The notes: generated from the sequence alone by a model not told the origin. Numbered from the stretch's first letter, positions 24,468-32,658 are shown. The stretch: 64,000 bases of DNA from Streptomyces ortus (GCF_026341275.1 NZ_JAIFZO010000002.1:4184118-4248117), one strand, 5' to 3'. Numbers and translations: made by a program.

Positions 24468-24497
24468 ACATCCCTCACTTCATCTGGGAGTTTCGCT

Positions 24498-25001
24498 GTG
24501 ACCAGCCGTACCCGCCCCCGCCGCGCCGTGAAGGTGCCCGCTGGGGCCACCACCGTCCGTATCCCGCGCCAGCGCGGGCGCCGCAACGCTCAGCCGTTCG
24601 TCGTCGTGATGCCCGAACAGCCCTCCCTGACCCGCGAGGCGCTGTCGGTCGTGGGATCTCTGCTGTGGCACTTCCGCAGCGCGCTGGCCCCCACCGGCTT
24701 CGCCGTTCTCGCCCTCGCGGTGACCGCGCTCCTGCACGTAATCGCGTGGTGGTCGGGGCTGATCCTCGCCCCCACCGCCGCGGCTCCGCTGGTGTGGCTG
24801 CTGGTCATGCAGCGCCGCCGCCCCGCCGCCGGCACCCCCCTCGCCTACCGCATCACCCTCGCCACCCTGGCTGCGTCGTCGCTGGCCTGGTTGGCGCTGG
24901 CTGCCGGGTTCGGGCCGCTGGCCGGAGCGCTTGAGGTGTGGTGGCTGCTCACCTGGCTCACCGCACAGACCGCGTGGCTCATCATCCGCCGCACCCACTG
25001 A
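24498..25001 (+). CDS. AICE membrane protein (Spd-like)
   Basis: A 167-aa protein with a GTG start (MTSRTRPRRAVKVPAGATTV). A basic N-terminus of about 50 residues is followed by four hydrophobic helices in two hairpins (LAPTGFAVLALAVTALLHVI; LAPTAAAPLVWLLVM; IALATLAASSLAWLAL-type; VWWLLTWLTAQTAWLII). The close counterpart in AICE-2 (57732-58235) confirms the start. Position between the zinc protein and TraB suggests a spread (Spd) protein acting at the membrane with TraB. Exact function unknown. Confidence 0.8.
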   Translation: MTSRTRPRRAVKVPAGATTVRIPRQRGRRNAQPFVVVMPEQPSLTREALSVVGSLLWHFRSALAPTGFAVLALAVTALLHVIAWWSGLILAPTAAAPLVWLLVMQRRRPAAGTPLAYRITLATLAASSLAWLALAAGFGPLAGALEVWWLLTWLTAQTAWLIIRRTH

Positions 25002-25021
25002 CCCCGCAGGGAGATCTTTCG

Positions 25022-25576
25022 ATGGCAGCACACGCACGTCCTCAGCGCGCCGCCGGCTCCGGGGCCAACGGCGCGAACAACGGCAAGGGCAACAAGTTCG
25101 CCAACGCCGGCGCCGCCGCCGGCGGGTTCGTCGGCGCGATGGGCAGCTCATTCGTCCCGCCGATCAACGTCACCGTGAACAACAACAAAGGCATGGCCCG
25201 CACCGGTGGCGGAACCCACGCTCAATCCCTGCTCCCCGCGCCGGAGTTCACCTCGCCGGCGATGGTGCGCAACTACTGCAACACTCTGCGCGCCGCCGCC
25301 GTGACGCTGTCCATCGAGGTGGCCATGGGCGCCGAAATCCTCAAGGGCGTGCTCGCCACCGTCCCTGACCCGGACGGCCGGCCGTTCGGCTCCCGCCTGA
25401 GGGCGGCGAAGGTCGCGCGGAAGATGCAGAAGTCTGCCGACGATCTGCGCCACGCGGCGAAGAACGCCGCCGCCTGCTACGCGACGTTTCAGCAAGAGTT
25501 CGAGGAAGAGATCAACCGCGTGCGCCACCGCGCACGTAAGCCGCAAGCGCCGGTCATGAACTGGGCCCAGCAGTAA
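25022..25576 (+). CDS. Conserved AICE transfer-operon protein, upstream of traB
   Basis: A 184-aa protein; GGGAGAT precedes the ATG. Layout: Gly/Asn/Ala-rich N-terminus with NKFANAGAAAGGFVGAM, then PPINVTVNNNKG, then a helical C-terminal half (LRAAAVTLSIEVAMGAEILKG, ending MNWAQQ). AICE-2 has a near-identical protein (58657-59253). Its place directly before traB matches proteins annotated as plasmid transfer protein TraA or SpdA, but I cannot confirm that name. The fixed C-terminus just before traB suggests tight co-expression. Confidence 0.8.
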   Translation: MAAHARPQRAAGSGANGANNGKGNKFANAGAAAGGFVGAMGSSFVPPINVTVNNNKGMARTGGGTHAQSLLPAPEFTSPAMVRNYCNTLRAAAVTLSIEVAMGAEILKGVLATVPDPDGRPFGSRLRAAKVARKMQKSADDLRHAAKNAAACYATFQQEFEEEINRVRHRARKPQAPVMNWAQQ

Positions 25577-25590
25577 GGAGGCGACACCAT

Positions 25591-27651
25591 ATGAGCAGGA
25601 ACAACCGGCACGGCCGGAGCGACTTCCCCGACAACGCGACCGTCATGTCTCCCTACGCGCTGGCCGACAACGGTTCCGGTGGCAGCATCGGTGCCTATCT
25701 CCTCAACCGGGCCAAGCCGCATCTCCCCCCGTGGTTGGGGGTGGGTGCGGTGGGTCTGGCCGGAGCGCTCGGTAACTGGCGCTGGGACGAGTCCGCTGCC
25801 GCCGGGGTCGGTCTGACCCTCGCGTCGGTGGCGCTGTCCGGCGCCACCTGGTGGATCGGCCGATCCACCAGCACCCAGCGCCGCCTGCACTCCGCGATCA
25901 CCGTGGCGTCCGGGTCAGCGTGGGTCACCGCTGCGTGCCTGGCCGGTCCGATGGCCGGTCCGTTGGACGACTTGTACCTGATGGGCGGCCCCGTCCTCGC
26001 GCTGTCGTGGAACGTGCGGATGCTCCTGCGCACCTCCGACAGCACCGGCGAAAGCTCGGACAAGGGGCTGCTGGAAAAGGTCGGACTGGCCCGCGCGCAG
26101 ATCGGTGCGGCGAAGGTGGAGCCGAACCGGGTCACCGCTCCGGTCGCGTTGGAGGCGGGCGAGCAGACGAATGAGGACGTCACCAAGAGCCTCGCCCGTC
26201 TCGCGTCCGCTTTGGATCTGCCGCGCAACGCCGTGCGCTACACCCCCGACCCGGGTTCGGAGCGGCGCGGGGAGCTGGTCATCGTCCCCGAGGACATGCT
26301 CTCTGAGGTGGTCGAATGGGAGGGTCCGTCGAACGTGGGCGGCTCCATCGCTCAGCCGCTGGTCATCGGCCGCTACGACGACGGCGCCCCACTCGTCATC
26401 TGGCTGCCCGGCGACCCGGAAGCGGGCCGCAACGGCACCCACGTCCTGGTGGCCGGCGGAACGGGCTCCGGCAAGGGCGATGCCGCCCTCAACCTCCTCA
26501 CCGAGGTTGTCTCCCGCCGGGACGTCATCGTGTGGTTCTCGGATCCGAAGATGTACCAGGACTTCGCCACCCTGCGCCCCGCACTCGACTGGGCCGCCGA
26601 GGGCGGAGCATCCACCGAAATCATGGTCGCCGCGGTGGAAGCCGTCATCCCCGCCCGTACCCGCTGGCTGGGTGCCCACGGCTACCGCCAGTGGGTCCCC
26701 GAAGCTGCCGAGACGCAGAACAGCGCTGAGCACACCTGCCGGACGGACGGCACGGCGTGCGGGTGCGAGGGGATGCCGTTCCTCGTCACCTGGTTCGAGG
26801 AAGCCGCCAACACCCTCCGCGCGCTCGGGGATGACGCGTTCACCGGCATCGCCCAGGAAGCCCGCTCCGCGGGCCTCTCCCTGATCGTGTCGCTGCAGCG
26901 TCCCTCCTACGACCAAATGTCCACCAGTACGCGCGCCTCCCTCCCGTCCGTGATCGCGCTCGGCTGCGACCCGCGCGACGAGGGATTCTCTCTCCCTGAC
27001 GAGGTGCTGGCCGCGGGTGCGCATCCGGGGGCGTGGGGCAACCGGCGGCCCGGCTACTGCTATGCCGTCTCACCCGGTATCCCCGAGGACCGCTACGCCT
27101 CGCCGGGCCGCACCCGGCGCTTCACCCACCGGGCGGTGCCGGTCATGGAAATGCTCGCCACCTGGTCCCAGCGCAACGGCGCCCTCGCCGACCCCATCAC
27201 CGCCGGCGCCGCCGTCAGCATCGCCGGCACCGCCTACACCGGCCGCCCCGACGAGAACGGCGACGCACAGCCGGCAGGGCTGCGGGTGGTCGAGGAGGAC
27301 GCCATGGACCAGGACGGGCCGCGGGTGGACCCCGAGGACGCGCACATCGACCCGGAAGCCGACCTCCCCGAGACGGAGGAAGGCGACGACGCCCCGATCT
27401 TCGGGCAGGACTCCGGGCGCAAGCCGACTCCGCAGGAGGCGCGGGAGCTGTTCGCCCGCGCGCTCACGGAGTTCGAGCAGAGCGGCCAGATGATCGTGGG
27501 GCCGGTCGACTTCCTGGAGTGGTGCGACCGCAACCAGCTCTCCCGCCCCTGGGTGTCCGCCCGACTCAAGGAAGCCGCCATGGACGGCCGGCTGGAGGCG
27601 ACGAACACCACCGGACGGTGGCGCATCGTCCCCGCCCTGACAGCCGCGTGA
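25591..27651 (+). CDS. TraB/TraSA-type FtsK-like conjugative DNA translocase
   Basis: A 686-aa hexameric DNA pump that moves double-stranded element DNA between mycelia. Residues about 35-150 hold the membrane anchor (four hydrophobic segments). Walker A is GGTGSGKG at 289-296, followed by VIVWFSDPKMYQDF. A Cys-containing insert (CRTDGTACGCEGM) precedes the Walker B-like FLVTWFEEAANTL, and SLQRPSYDQMSTSTRASLPS is the sensor/arginine region shared with FtsK. The last 80 residues are a winged helix (VDFLEWCDRNQLSRPWVSARLKEA), the part that reads 8-bp recognition repeats. Such repeats lie just downstream. Confidence 0.93.
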   Translation: MSRNNRHGRSDFPDNATVMSPYALADNGSGGSIGAYLLNRAKPHLPPWLGVGAVGLAGALGNWRWDESAAAGVGLTLASVALSGATWWIGRSTSTQRRLHSAITVASGSAWVTAACLAGPMAGPLDDLYLMGGPVLALSWNVRMLLRTSDSTGESSDKGLLEKVGLARAQIGAAKVEPNRVTAPVALEAGEQTNEDVTKSLARLASALDLPRNAVRYTPDPGSERRGELVIVPEDMLSEVVEWEGPSNVGGSIAQPLVIGRYDDGAPLVIWLPGDPEAGRNGTHVLVAGGTGSGKGDAALNLLTEVVSRRDVIVWFSDPKMYQDFATLRPALDWAAEGGASTEIMVAAVEAVIPARTRWLGAHGYRQWVPEAAETQNSAEHTCRTDGTACGCEGMPFLVTWFEEAANTLRALGDDAFTGIAQEARSAGLSLIVSLQRPSYDQMSTSTRASLPSVIALGCDPRDEGFSLPDEVLAAGAHPGAWGNRRPGYCYAVSPGIPEDRYASPGRTRRFTHRAVPVMEMLATWSQRNGALADPITAGAAVSIAGTAYTGRPDENGDAQPAGLRVVEEDAMDQDGPRVDPEDAHIDPEADLPETEEGDDAPIFGQDSGRKPTPQEARELFARALTEFEQSGQMIVGPVDFLEWCDRNQLSRPWVSARLKEAAMDGRLEATNTTGRWRIVPALTAA

Positions 27652-27654
27652 CGC

Positions 27655-27746
27655 CTGACACCGTCACGGCACCCTGACACCCAAACCCCTAGGCACACGC
27701 GGTGTCACGCACTCCTGACACCCCGCCCTGACACCCGCCTGACACC
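27655..27746. repeat. CTGACACC direct repeats, candidate clt / TraB recognition sites (AICE-1)
   Basis: Exact CTGACACC copies start at 27655, 27674, 27715, 27728 and 27739, and an inverted GTGACACC-type copy at 27701. They lie immediately after traB. Streptomyces TraB proteins bind repeated 8-bp sequences in the clt region near traB. AICE-2 has the same octamer at the same place. Confidence 0.65.
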
Positions 27747-27811
27747 TCACCCACGCACGCCCACGGCGCCCCTGCGCCCGCTCGCGCGTGCCTCACCCGA
27801 GGAAGGCTCCG

Positions 27812-28123
27812 ATGACCCACCACGACCCGCCGGGGATCATCGCCCCGCACATCCCCGCCGATGCCTACCGACGCGCGCAGACCACCGGACAGCCGGTCGT
27901 CATCGTCGTCCAGACCAACAACCCGAACGCCCTCCCGTGGCCCCGGATCGTGACCGCGCTCGCTGTGGCCGGGGCCGCGGCCCTGGGTGGGTGGGGGCTG
28001 GTCGTCGCGCTGTGCGCGCTGCTCGATGCCGCCGCACACACCGCGACCGTCATCGCCGGCGCCGCCGGACCCATCGGATTCGGCGGAATCACCCTCCGAC
28101 TCGCCCGCACCAAGCACCTCTAG
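27812..28123 (+). CDS. Small AICE membrane protein
   Basis: A 103-aa protein; GAGGAAGG precedes the ATG at 27812. It starts MTHHDPPGIIAPHIPADAYRRA, followed by a strand-like VVIVVQTNNPNALPW and two membrane helices (IVTALAVAGAAALGGWGLVV and ATVIAGAAGPIGFGGITLRL). It is nearly identical to AICE-2 61494-61805. Position between traB and prim-pol suggests a transfer or spread role. Function unknown. Confidence 0.8.
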   Translation: MTHHDPPGIIAPHIPADAYRRAQTTGQPVVIVVQTNNPNALPWPRIVTALAVAGAAALGGWGLVVALCALLDAAAHTATVIAGAAGPIGFGGITLRLARTKHL

Positions 28124-28212
28124 CTACGCCAAGGGCGGCCCCCTCGTCTCGCCAAAGTCGCGGGGCCGCCCTTGTCAGCCAGCATCCATTTACGGAACTG
28201 GAGACCTCCAGC

Positions 28213-29127
28213 ATGACCCATGACCCCCGATCCGCGCTGCTGTCCGCAGCACTGGACGTCGCCGCGCGCGGCTGGCACGTCTTCCCCCTGCGGCCCGGCA
28301 CGAAGCGGCCCGCTCTGCACGGGGCCGACCGGTGCCGCGCCACCGGCGACTGCGCCCGCGGCCACCTGAAGTGGCAGGAGCGGGCGACCATCGACCCACA
28401 CCGCATCACGCAGTGTTGGGAGACCAGCCCCGCCAACATCGGCCTCGCCACCGGCCCTTCCGGGCTGGTCGTTGTCGACCTGGACGTACGCAAGAACCAG
28501 GACAACGGCAACAGCAGTGCGGACACGCCTGACGGCGCGACGACCTTTAAGGCGCTCTGCGAGCGCACCGGCCACCCCGTCCCCACCACCTACCGCGTCC
28601 GGACCGCGAGCGGCGGACAACACCTGTTTTTCACCGCACCGGCCGGTATCAGGCTGGGCAACACCGCGGGCACCCTCGCCCCACTGGTCGACACCCGAGC
28701 ATGGGGCGGATACGTCGTCGCCGCCGGCAGCACCACCCCCGCCGGCTTGTACGAGACCGTCAACGACACCGCCCCGGTGCCGCTGCCGGGATGGCTGCTG
28801 GAGTTGCTGCAACCGGCCCCCGCACGCCCGGTGGTGCCGTTGCGGTTGCCCGCGGTCGACGGTAGCCGCGCAGCGCTGGCCGCGCTGGAAGCCGAATGCG
28901 CGACCGTGGCCGCGGCCCCGGAGAAGCAGGGCAACATCACGCTTAACCGGTGCGCTTTCAAGGTGGGGCGGTTCGTCGCGTGGGGCGACCTCCCCCGGCA
29001 CGTGGCAGAGAACGCCTTCCAAGCGGCTGGGGAGTCTCGGGGACTCACCGCTGCGGAGTGCCGCTCCACCATCCGCAGTGCCCTGGACAGTTCCCTGCGC
29101 AAGGTCCGACCCCGGGAGACGGCATGA
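28213..29127 (+). CDS. Bifunctional primase/polymerase (prim-pol) domain protein
   Basis: A 304-aa replication protein of the AICE. Residues about 5-190 form the prim-pol domain: WHVFPLRPGTKRPALHG, ANIGLATGPSGLVVVDLDVR with the metal-binding DxD, SGGQHLFFTAP with the catalytic His, and LVDTRAWGGYVVAAGS. The C-terminal 80 residues form a helical domain (FVAWGDLPRHVAENAFQAAGES). It primes and extends DNA at the element origin, probably with the DUF3631 ATPase encoded two genes on. The stop overlaps the next start (ATGA). It is a close relative of 61895-62815. Confidence 0.92.
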   Translation: MTHDPRSALLSAALDVAARGWHVFPLRPGTKRPALHGADRCRATGDCARGHLKWQERATIDPHRITQCWETSPANIGLATGPSGLVVVDLDVRKNQDNGNSSADTPDGATTFKALCERTGHPVPTTYRVRTASGGQHLFFTAPAGIRLGNTAGTLAPLVDTRAWGGYVVAAGSTTPAGLYETVNDTAPVPLPGWLLELLQPAPARPVVPLRLPAVDGSRAALAALEAECATVAAAPEKQGNITLNRCAFKVGRFVAWGDLPRHVAENAFQAAGESRGLTAAECRSTIRSALDSSLRKVRPRETA

Positions 29128-29477
29128 ACACCCCTCCCCGCCCCCGCTTGGAAGGCCAACCGGTGGCGAGCGGCCCGCGCCCCGCCGAACCGGCCGTGCC
29201 CGAACTGGTCGTGGGCGACCCGAAAGGCGCCGCCCGTCAGGGCGTCCGCACTGCTCCTGGTCCTGACTCGCAGACCGGAGACGGCCGGTACCCCGTGGCG
29301 TGGCTGCACATCGTCGCTCCGCGCGGCGCGGTGCCTACCGCCACCTCGAAATGCCTGTGCGGACGTGATCGCAGTGCAGTCGGTAAAGCCCGAGTGCTCG
29401 CCCTGATCACCGACCACGAAGCGCACCGCGACACCTGCCCGCTCCGCACCACCCAGGAAGGGAGGGCCGCCGCATGA
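29124..29477 (+). CDS. Small Cys/His protein between prim-pol and ATPase
   Basis: A 117-aa protein. The N-terminal 50 residues are Pro-rich and variable. The C-terminal half is highly conserved with AICE-2 62812-63165: YPVAWLHIVAPRGAVPTATS, then CLCGRDRSAVGKARVLALITDH and HRDTCPL. The arrangement CxC...H...H...C suggests one zinc site. Both ends overlap neighbours by 4 bp, so it is made together with the replication proteins and may be an accessory of the replisome. Confidence 0.8.
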   Translation: MNTPPRPRLEGQPVASGPRPAEPAVPELVVGDPKGAARQGVRTAPGPDSQTGDGRYPVAWLHIVAPRGAVPTATSKCLCGRDRSAVGKARVLALITDHEAHRDTCPLRTTQEGRAAA

Positions 29478-30631
29478 CCGACTCCATCGACGGCGCCGCA
29501 CTGCTCAACGAGGTAGAAGCCTTCCACCGCCGTTTCAACGTCTTCCCGCTGGAAGCGGCCTACGTTGCCGTCACGCTGTGGGACGCGCACGCTCATCTGC
29601 TCGACTGCTTCGACTCCACTCCCCGCCTCGCGTTCCTGTCACCCGAACCTGGTTCCGGCAAGTCCCGTGCGCTGGACGTAGTCGAGACGCTCGTACCCCG
29701 TTCCATGGCTGCTGCAGACGCGTCCGCAGCAGCGCTGTTCCGGTCGGTGGCCGGCATCGACGGTGGCCGGCCCACGATCCTGTTCGACGAGATCGACACC
29801 ATCTTCGGCCCCAAGGCCGGAGACAACGAGCAGCTTCGAGGGTTCATCAACGCCGGTCACGCGCGCGGACGTCCCATGTACCGGTGCGTGGGGGATGGCT
29901 CCAACCAGCAAGTACAGGGCTTCCCCTCGTATTGCGCCGTCGCCGTCGCGGGACTCGGCTCGTTGCCCGACACCATCCTGACCCGCTCCGTCATCATCCG
30001 CATGCGCCGCCGGGCCAGGAACGAGAAGGCAGAGCCGTTCCGCTCCCGCATTCACGTCCGTGAGGGCAACGAGATCCGTGACCGCCTGGCCAAGTGGGCG
30101 GAGTCCGTGGAAAAGCGCGTCGCCGGCGCGTTCCCCGCTCTGCCGGACGGCGTCACCGACCGGCCCGCGGACGTGTGGGAACCCCTGCTCGCCGTCGCCG
30201 ACGCTGCCGGGGGCGAGTGGCCGAACCGGGCCCGCGAAGCCTGCCTGATCCTCGTCAACGCATCACGCGCCAACGACAAAGGCAGCATCGGTATCCGACT
30301 CCTGACAGACCTACGCGATCACGTCCTGATCGGTATCGACCGGCTGCCCACCGTCGCCATCCTCGACCGCCTCAACGCGCTGGATGACGCACCCTGGGCC
30401 GACCTCAACGGCAAGCCGCTCGACAACCGGCGCCTCTCCAAAATGCTCAGCGAATACGTCACCGCTGACGGGGACCCGGTCGTCTCCCGCAACATCCGCA
30501 CCGCCGGCGGAATCCTCAAAGGGTTCTTCGCCAAAGACCTCGAAGACGCCTGGACCCGCTACTGCGCGCCCTCAGGGGCCGCTACATCCGCTACGCCGCT
30601 ACTTCCCAGCTCAGAGCCCCTGAATCTGTAG
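29474..30631 (+). CDS. DUF3631 P-loop ATPase, putative replication helicase
   Basis: A 385-aa protein. Walker A is PEPGSGKS at 57-64 and Walker B is ILFDEID at 102-108. GLGSLPDTILTRSVIIRMRRR supplies an arginine-finger-like region. The C-terminal DUF3631 domain has DRPADVWEPLLAVADAAGGEWP and the winged-helix-like NRRLSKMLSEYV. DUF3631 follows prim-pol proteins in many actinobacterial elements, where it probably unwinds the origin. The last 50 bp of the gene include one arm of a nested palindrome, so origin and gene overlap. The counterpart in AICE-2 runs off the window. Confidence 0.88.
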   Translation: MTDSIDGAALLNEVEAFHRRFNVFPLEAAYVAVTLWDAHAHLLDCFDSTPRLAFLSPEPGSGKSRALDVVETLVPRSMAAADASAAALFRSVAGIDGGRPTILFDEIDTIFGPKAGDNEQLRGFINAGHARGRPMYRCVGDGSNQQVQGFPSYCAVAVAGLGSLPDTILTRSVIIRMRRRARNEKAEPFRSRIHVREGNEIRDRLAKWAESVEKRVAGAFPALPDGVTDRPADVWEPLLAVADAAGGEWPNRAREACLILVNASRANDKGSIGIRLLTDLRDHVLIGIDRLPTVAILDRLNALDDAPWADLNGKPLDNRRLSKMLSEYVTADGDPVVSRNIRTAGGILKGFFAKDLEDAWTRYCAPSGAATSATPLLPSSEPLNL

Positions 30632-30756
30632 CGGCACCTCCCGATGTAGCGGCTACGGCCCCCCACCCCGAAACGGCCGTAGCCGCTACATCGAACCTCT
30701 CCGCTACAAAAATCATGCCGCTGACCTGCGATGTAGCGGCGTAGCGGATGTAGCGG
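30579..30756. repeat. Nested palindrome built from GTAGCGG units, candidate AICE-1 origin
   Basis: Outer arms 30579-30602 and 30733-30756 are perfect 24-bp inverted copies. Inner arms 30643-30660 and 30675-30692 are perfect 18-bp inverted copies with a 14-nt loop. All are built of GTAGCGG/GATGTAGCGG, with further single copies between (about 30627 and 30700). It lies between the replication ATPase and xis. It could be the replication origin, or Xis/Int regulatory sites. Confidence 0.75.
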
Positions 30757-30805
30757 ACTTCCAGAAGGACTCCAAGGCCCCTTTTGCTCCCGGAGGTTCG
30801 TCCTC

Positions 30806-31003
30806 GTGCCCAGCGTCGCCCCTGCTCTGCCTGAAGCACTCACCGTCCCGGAAGTCATGCACGCGCTGCGCCTCAGCCGCAGCAAGGTCTACGACCTCTT
30901 CCGCTCCAAGCAGCTCGAAAGCTTCACCGCTGGCCGCGCCCGCAGGGTCCCGGTCACCGCCGTACGCCAGTACATGCAAGACCGACTTGAGGAGGCAGCC
31001 TGA
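30806..31003 (+). CDS. xis: Xis-like excisionase (helix-turn-helix)
   Basis: A 65-aa protein with a GTG start. LTVPEVMHALRLSRSKVYDLFRSKQL is the MerR-like winged HTH of small excisionases, and AGRARRVPVTAVRQYMQDRL the wing and last helix. It binds near the att sites and directs the integrase towards excision. Its TGA overlaps the integrase ATG by one base (TGATG), so Xis and Int are made together. No promoter of its own is seen; expression must come from the palindromic region upstream. Confidence 0.9.
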   Translation: MPSVAPALPEALTVPEVMHALRLSRSKVYDLFRSKQLESFTAGRARRVPVTAVRQYMQDRLEEAA

Positions 31004-32274
31004 TGGCCAAGCGCCGCGCGAATGGCGAAGGAACGATCACCAAGCGCAAGGATGGCCGTTACCAGGCAGCCGCTTACGTCTTCCGTCCCGACGGGACCCG
31101 GACGAGGAAGTTCGCCTACGGCAAGACTCGTGAGGAAGTCGCCTCGCAGCTCACGGAGATGCAGGAGATGACCCGGCAGGGCATCCCTGCGGCCTCGTCC
31201 ACGATGGCATTCGGGGACTACCTCACCTACTGGTTGGCCACCATCGCCCCGGAACGGCTGAAGCCCGCGACGCTGAACAGCTACGAGGGGCTGTCCCGCC
31301 TCTACATCCGTCCCGCGCTCGGCAAAAAGCGCCTCAACCGGCTCTCCCCGGCAGACGTCCGGCGATTCCTCGCCGAATTCAAGGCAGCCTGCCTCTGCTG
31401 CCTCCGGGGTGCCGACGAGGAGCGGCCTGAGGACAAGCGCACGTGCTGCGCCGTGGGCCGCTGCTGCAAGCGCCGCCCGTCGGCCCGCACGGTCCAGTAC
31501 ATCCACGCGGTGCTGCGGTCCGCGCTGCAACAGGCGATGCGCGAGGAACTGATCGCACGCAACGTCGCCCGAATCGTGGAAACCCCCACGGTCGAATCGA
31601 AGGAGGTGCGTCCACTGGACGCGGCCGAGGTCCGCCTGTTGCTCAAGACCGCTCAGCCTCATCGCCTCTACGCCCTGTGGCTGCTGCTCGTGTCCACCGG
31701 GTTGCGGCGCGGGGAAGCTCTCGGGCTCACGTGGGCGGACATCAATCTCACGGCCGGCACTCTCCGGGTCCGGCGGAACGTCCAGCGCATCCGACGAGAG
31801 CTGATCTTCGGCACGCCCAAGACGATGCGCTCCGTCCGTACGATCTCCCTGCCCAAGCACTGCGTGCGGGCCCTCACCACGCACCGGGCGCAGCAGGAGC
31901 GAGAGCAGAAGGTAGCCGGAGCGAAGTGGCAGCCCACCCCGGGGCATCCGGCCGGACTCGTCTTCACCACGGTGACCGGACGGGTGACGGACCCGCGCAG
32001 CCTGAACCGGATGCTCACCATTTTGTGCAGAGACGCGAAGGTACGACGGGTGCGCGTGCACGACCTCCGGCACACCTGCGCGTCCCTGCTGCTCGCTCAG
32101 GGCGTCGACGCGCGGACCATCATGGAGACGCTCGGGCACAGCACGATCACGATGACGCTCGACACCTACGCGCACGTGATGGGGTCGACGCTGCGGGCGG
32201 CTGCCGAGCGGATGGATGACGCGCTCGGACTCGAAGATGGGGACGACGCCCCGGAGGGCGAGAACGCCCCCTGA
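31003..32274 (+). CDS. int: Tyrosine integrase of AICE-1
   Basis: A 423-aa tyrosine recombinase. Residues 1-60 are an arm-binding domain (GRYQAAAYVFRPDGTRTRKF). A core-binding domain follows to about 190, then the catalytic domain: R235 (TGLRRGEALGL), H353 and R356 (HDLRHTC), H379 (LGHS) and Y389 (TYAHV), all present. It inserts the element into tRNA-Arg(ACG), whose intact copy lies 81 bp downstream. Unusual: the core-binding domain contains a Cys-rich insert (C130, C132, C133, C148, C149, C154, C155) that could bind zinc. Confidence 0.95.
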   Translation: MAKRRANGEGTITKRKDGRYQAAAYVFRPDGTRTRKFAYGKTREEVASQLTEMQEMTRQGIPAASSTMAFGDYLTYWLATIAPERLKPATLNSYEGLSRLYIRPALGKKRLNRLSPADVRRFLAEFKAACLCCLRGADEERPEDKRTCCAVGRCCKRRPSARTVQYIHAVLRSALQQAMREELIARNVARIVETPTVESKEVRPLDAAEVRLLLKTAQPHRLYALWLLLVSTGLRRGEALGLTWADINLTAGTLRVRRNVQRIRRELIFGTPKTMRSVRTISLPKHCVRALTTHRAQQEREQKVAGAKWQPTPGHPAGLVFTTVTGRVTDPRSLNRMLTILCRDAKVRRVRVHDLRHTCASLLLAQGVDARTIMETLGHSTITMTLDTYAHVMGSTLRAAAERMDDALGLEDGDDAPEGENAP

Positions 32275-32291
32275 GCGGCCTTTCCGGGGGC

Positions 32292-32314
32292 GTTGATGTC
32301 AGCCGCTGATGTCA
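32292..32314. promoter_or_regulatory. Candidate integrase arm sites, right end
   Basis: GTTGATGTCA (32292-32301) and GCTGATGTCA (32305-32314), spaced 13 bp like the left-end pair at 17583. They lie between int and the att core. Confidence 0.7.
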
Positions 32315-32347
32315 AAGGCCCCGCCGGGCGAACCGGCGGGGCCTTTG
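32313..32347. terminator. Hairpin terminator after int
   Basis: A 15-bp perfect stem CAAAGGCCCCGCCGG with loop GCGAA, followed by the att core. It could end both int transcription and, from the other side, tRNA-Arg transcription. Confidence 0.85.
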
Positions 32348-32352
32348 ACCTG

Positions 32353-32396
32353 TGTGCACTCGGCAGGATTCGAACCTGCAACCTTCTGATCCGTAG
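32353..32396. repeat. attR of AICE-1 within tRNA-Arg
   Basis: The 44-base copy identical to 17433-17476. It restores the full tRNA-Arg, so integration leaves the tRNA functional. Confidence 0.95.
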
Positions 32397-32427
32397 TCAG
32401 ATGCTCTATCCGTTAAGCTACGAGTGC
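32355..32427 (-). tRNA. tRNA-Arg(ACG)
   Basis: A 73-nt cloverleaf on the minus strand. Acceptor stem GCACTCG/CGAGTGC with discriminator A. The anticodon stem-loop is TCTGA-CTACGGA-TCAGA, anticodon ACG. T loop is GGTTCGAATCC. CCA is not encoded. The 3' 42 bases are the AICE-1 attachment core. Confidence 0.95.
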
Positions 32428-32624
32428 TTGTGTGTTCTGTTGTTTTTGCTCTTCCCTCCGGACTTTTCTGCCCGGTTGGCGTTGCGGGAACAACATTACA
32501 TGACTGGCGGCGTGAGGCGAAATCCGTTTGCCAGACCATGCCTGACCTGCGGAAACGATCCTCTGACGCCCTTCGCGCGGGTCCTGGCACGGTCCCGTGG
32601 AGCGCCTGGGACGATCAAGGAACG

Positions 32625-32658
32625 ACGAAGCCCCGGTCGTGGACGACCGGGGCTTCGT
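32625..32658. terminator. Terminator of tRNA-Ser(GCT)
   Basis: A 16-bp perfect stem ACGAAGCCCCGGTCGT with a GG loop, ten bases past the tRNA-Ser 3' end. Confidence 0.8.

Larger units (their letters stand above)
17433..32396. mobile_element. AICE-1: integrative and conjugative element in tRNA-Arg(ACG)
   Basis: A 44-bp perfect direct repeat bounds the element: 17433-17476 is a 3' tRNA-Arg fragment and 32353-32396 is the 3' part of the intact tRNA. Inside are tyrosine integrase, Xis, TraB translocase, prim-pol and a DUF3631 ATPase, the gene set of pSAM2-like AICEs, which excise as circles, replicate, and transfer double-stranded DNA through a single FtsK-like protein. The backbone (22.4-32.3 kb) is separate from the left-end cargo (17.6-22.3 kb). 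Confidence 0.93.
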
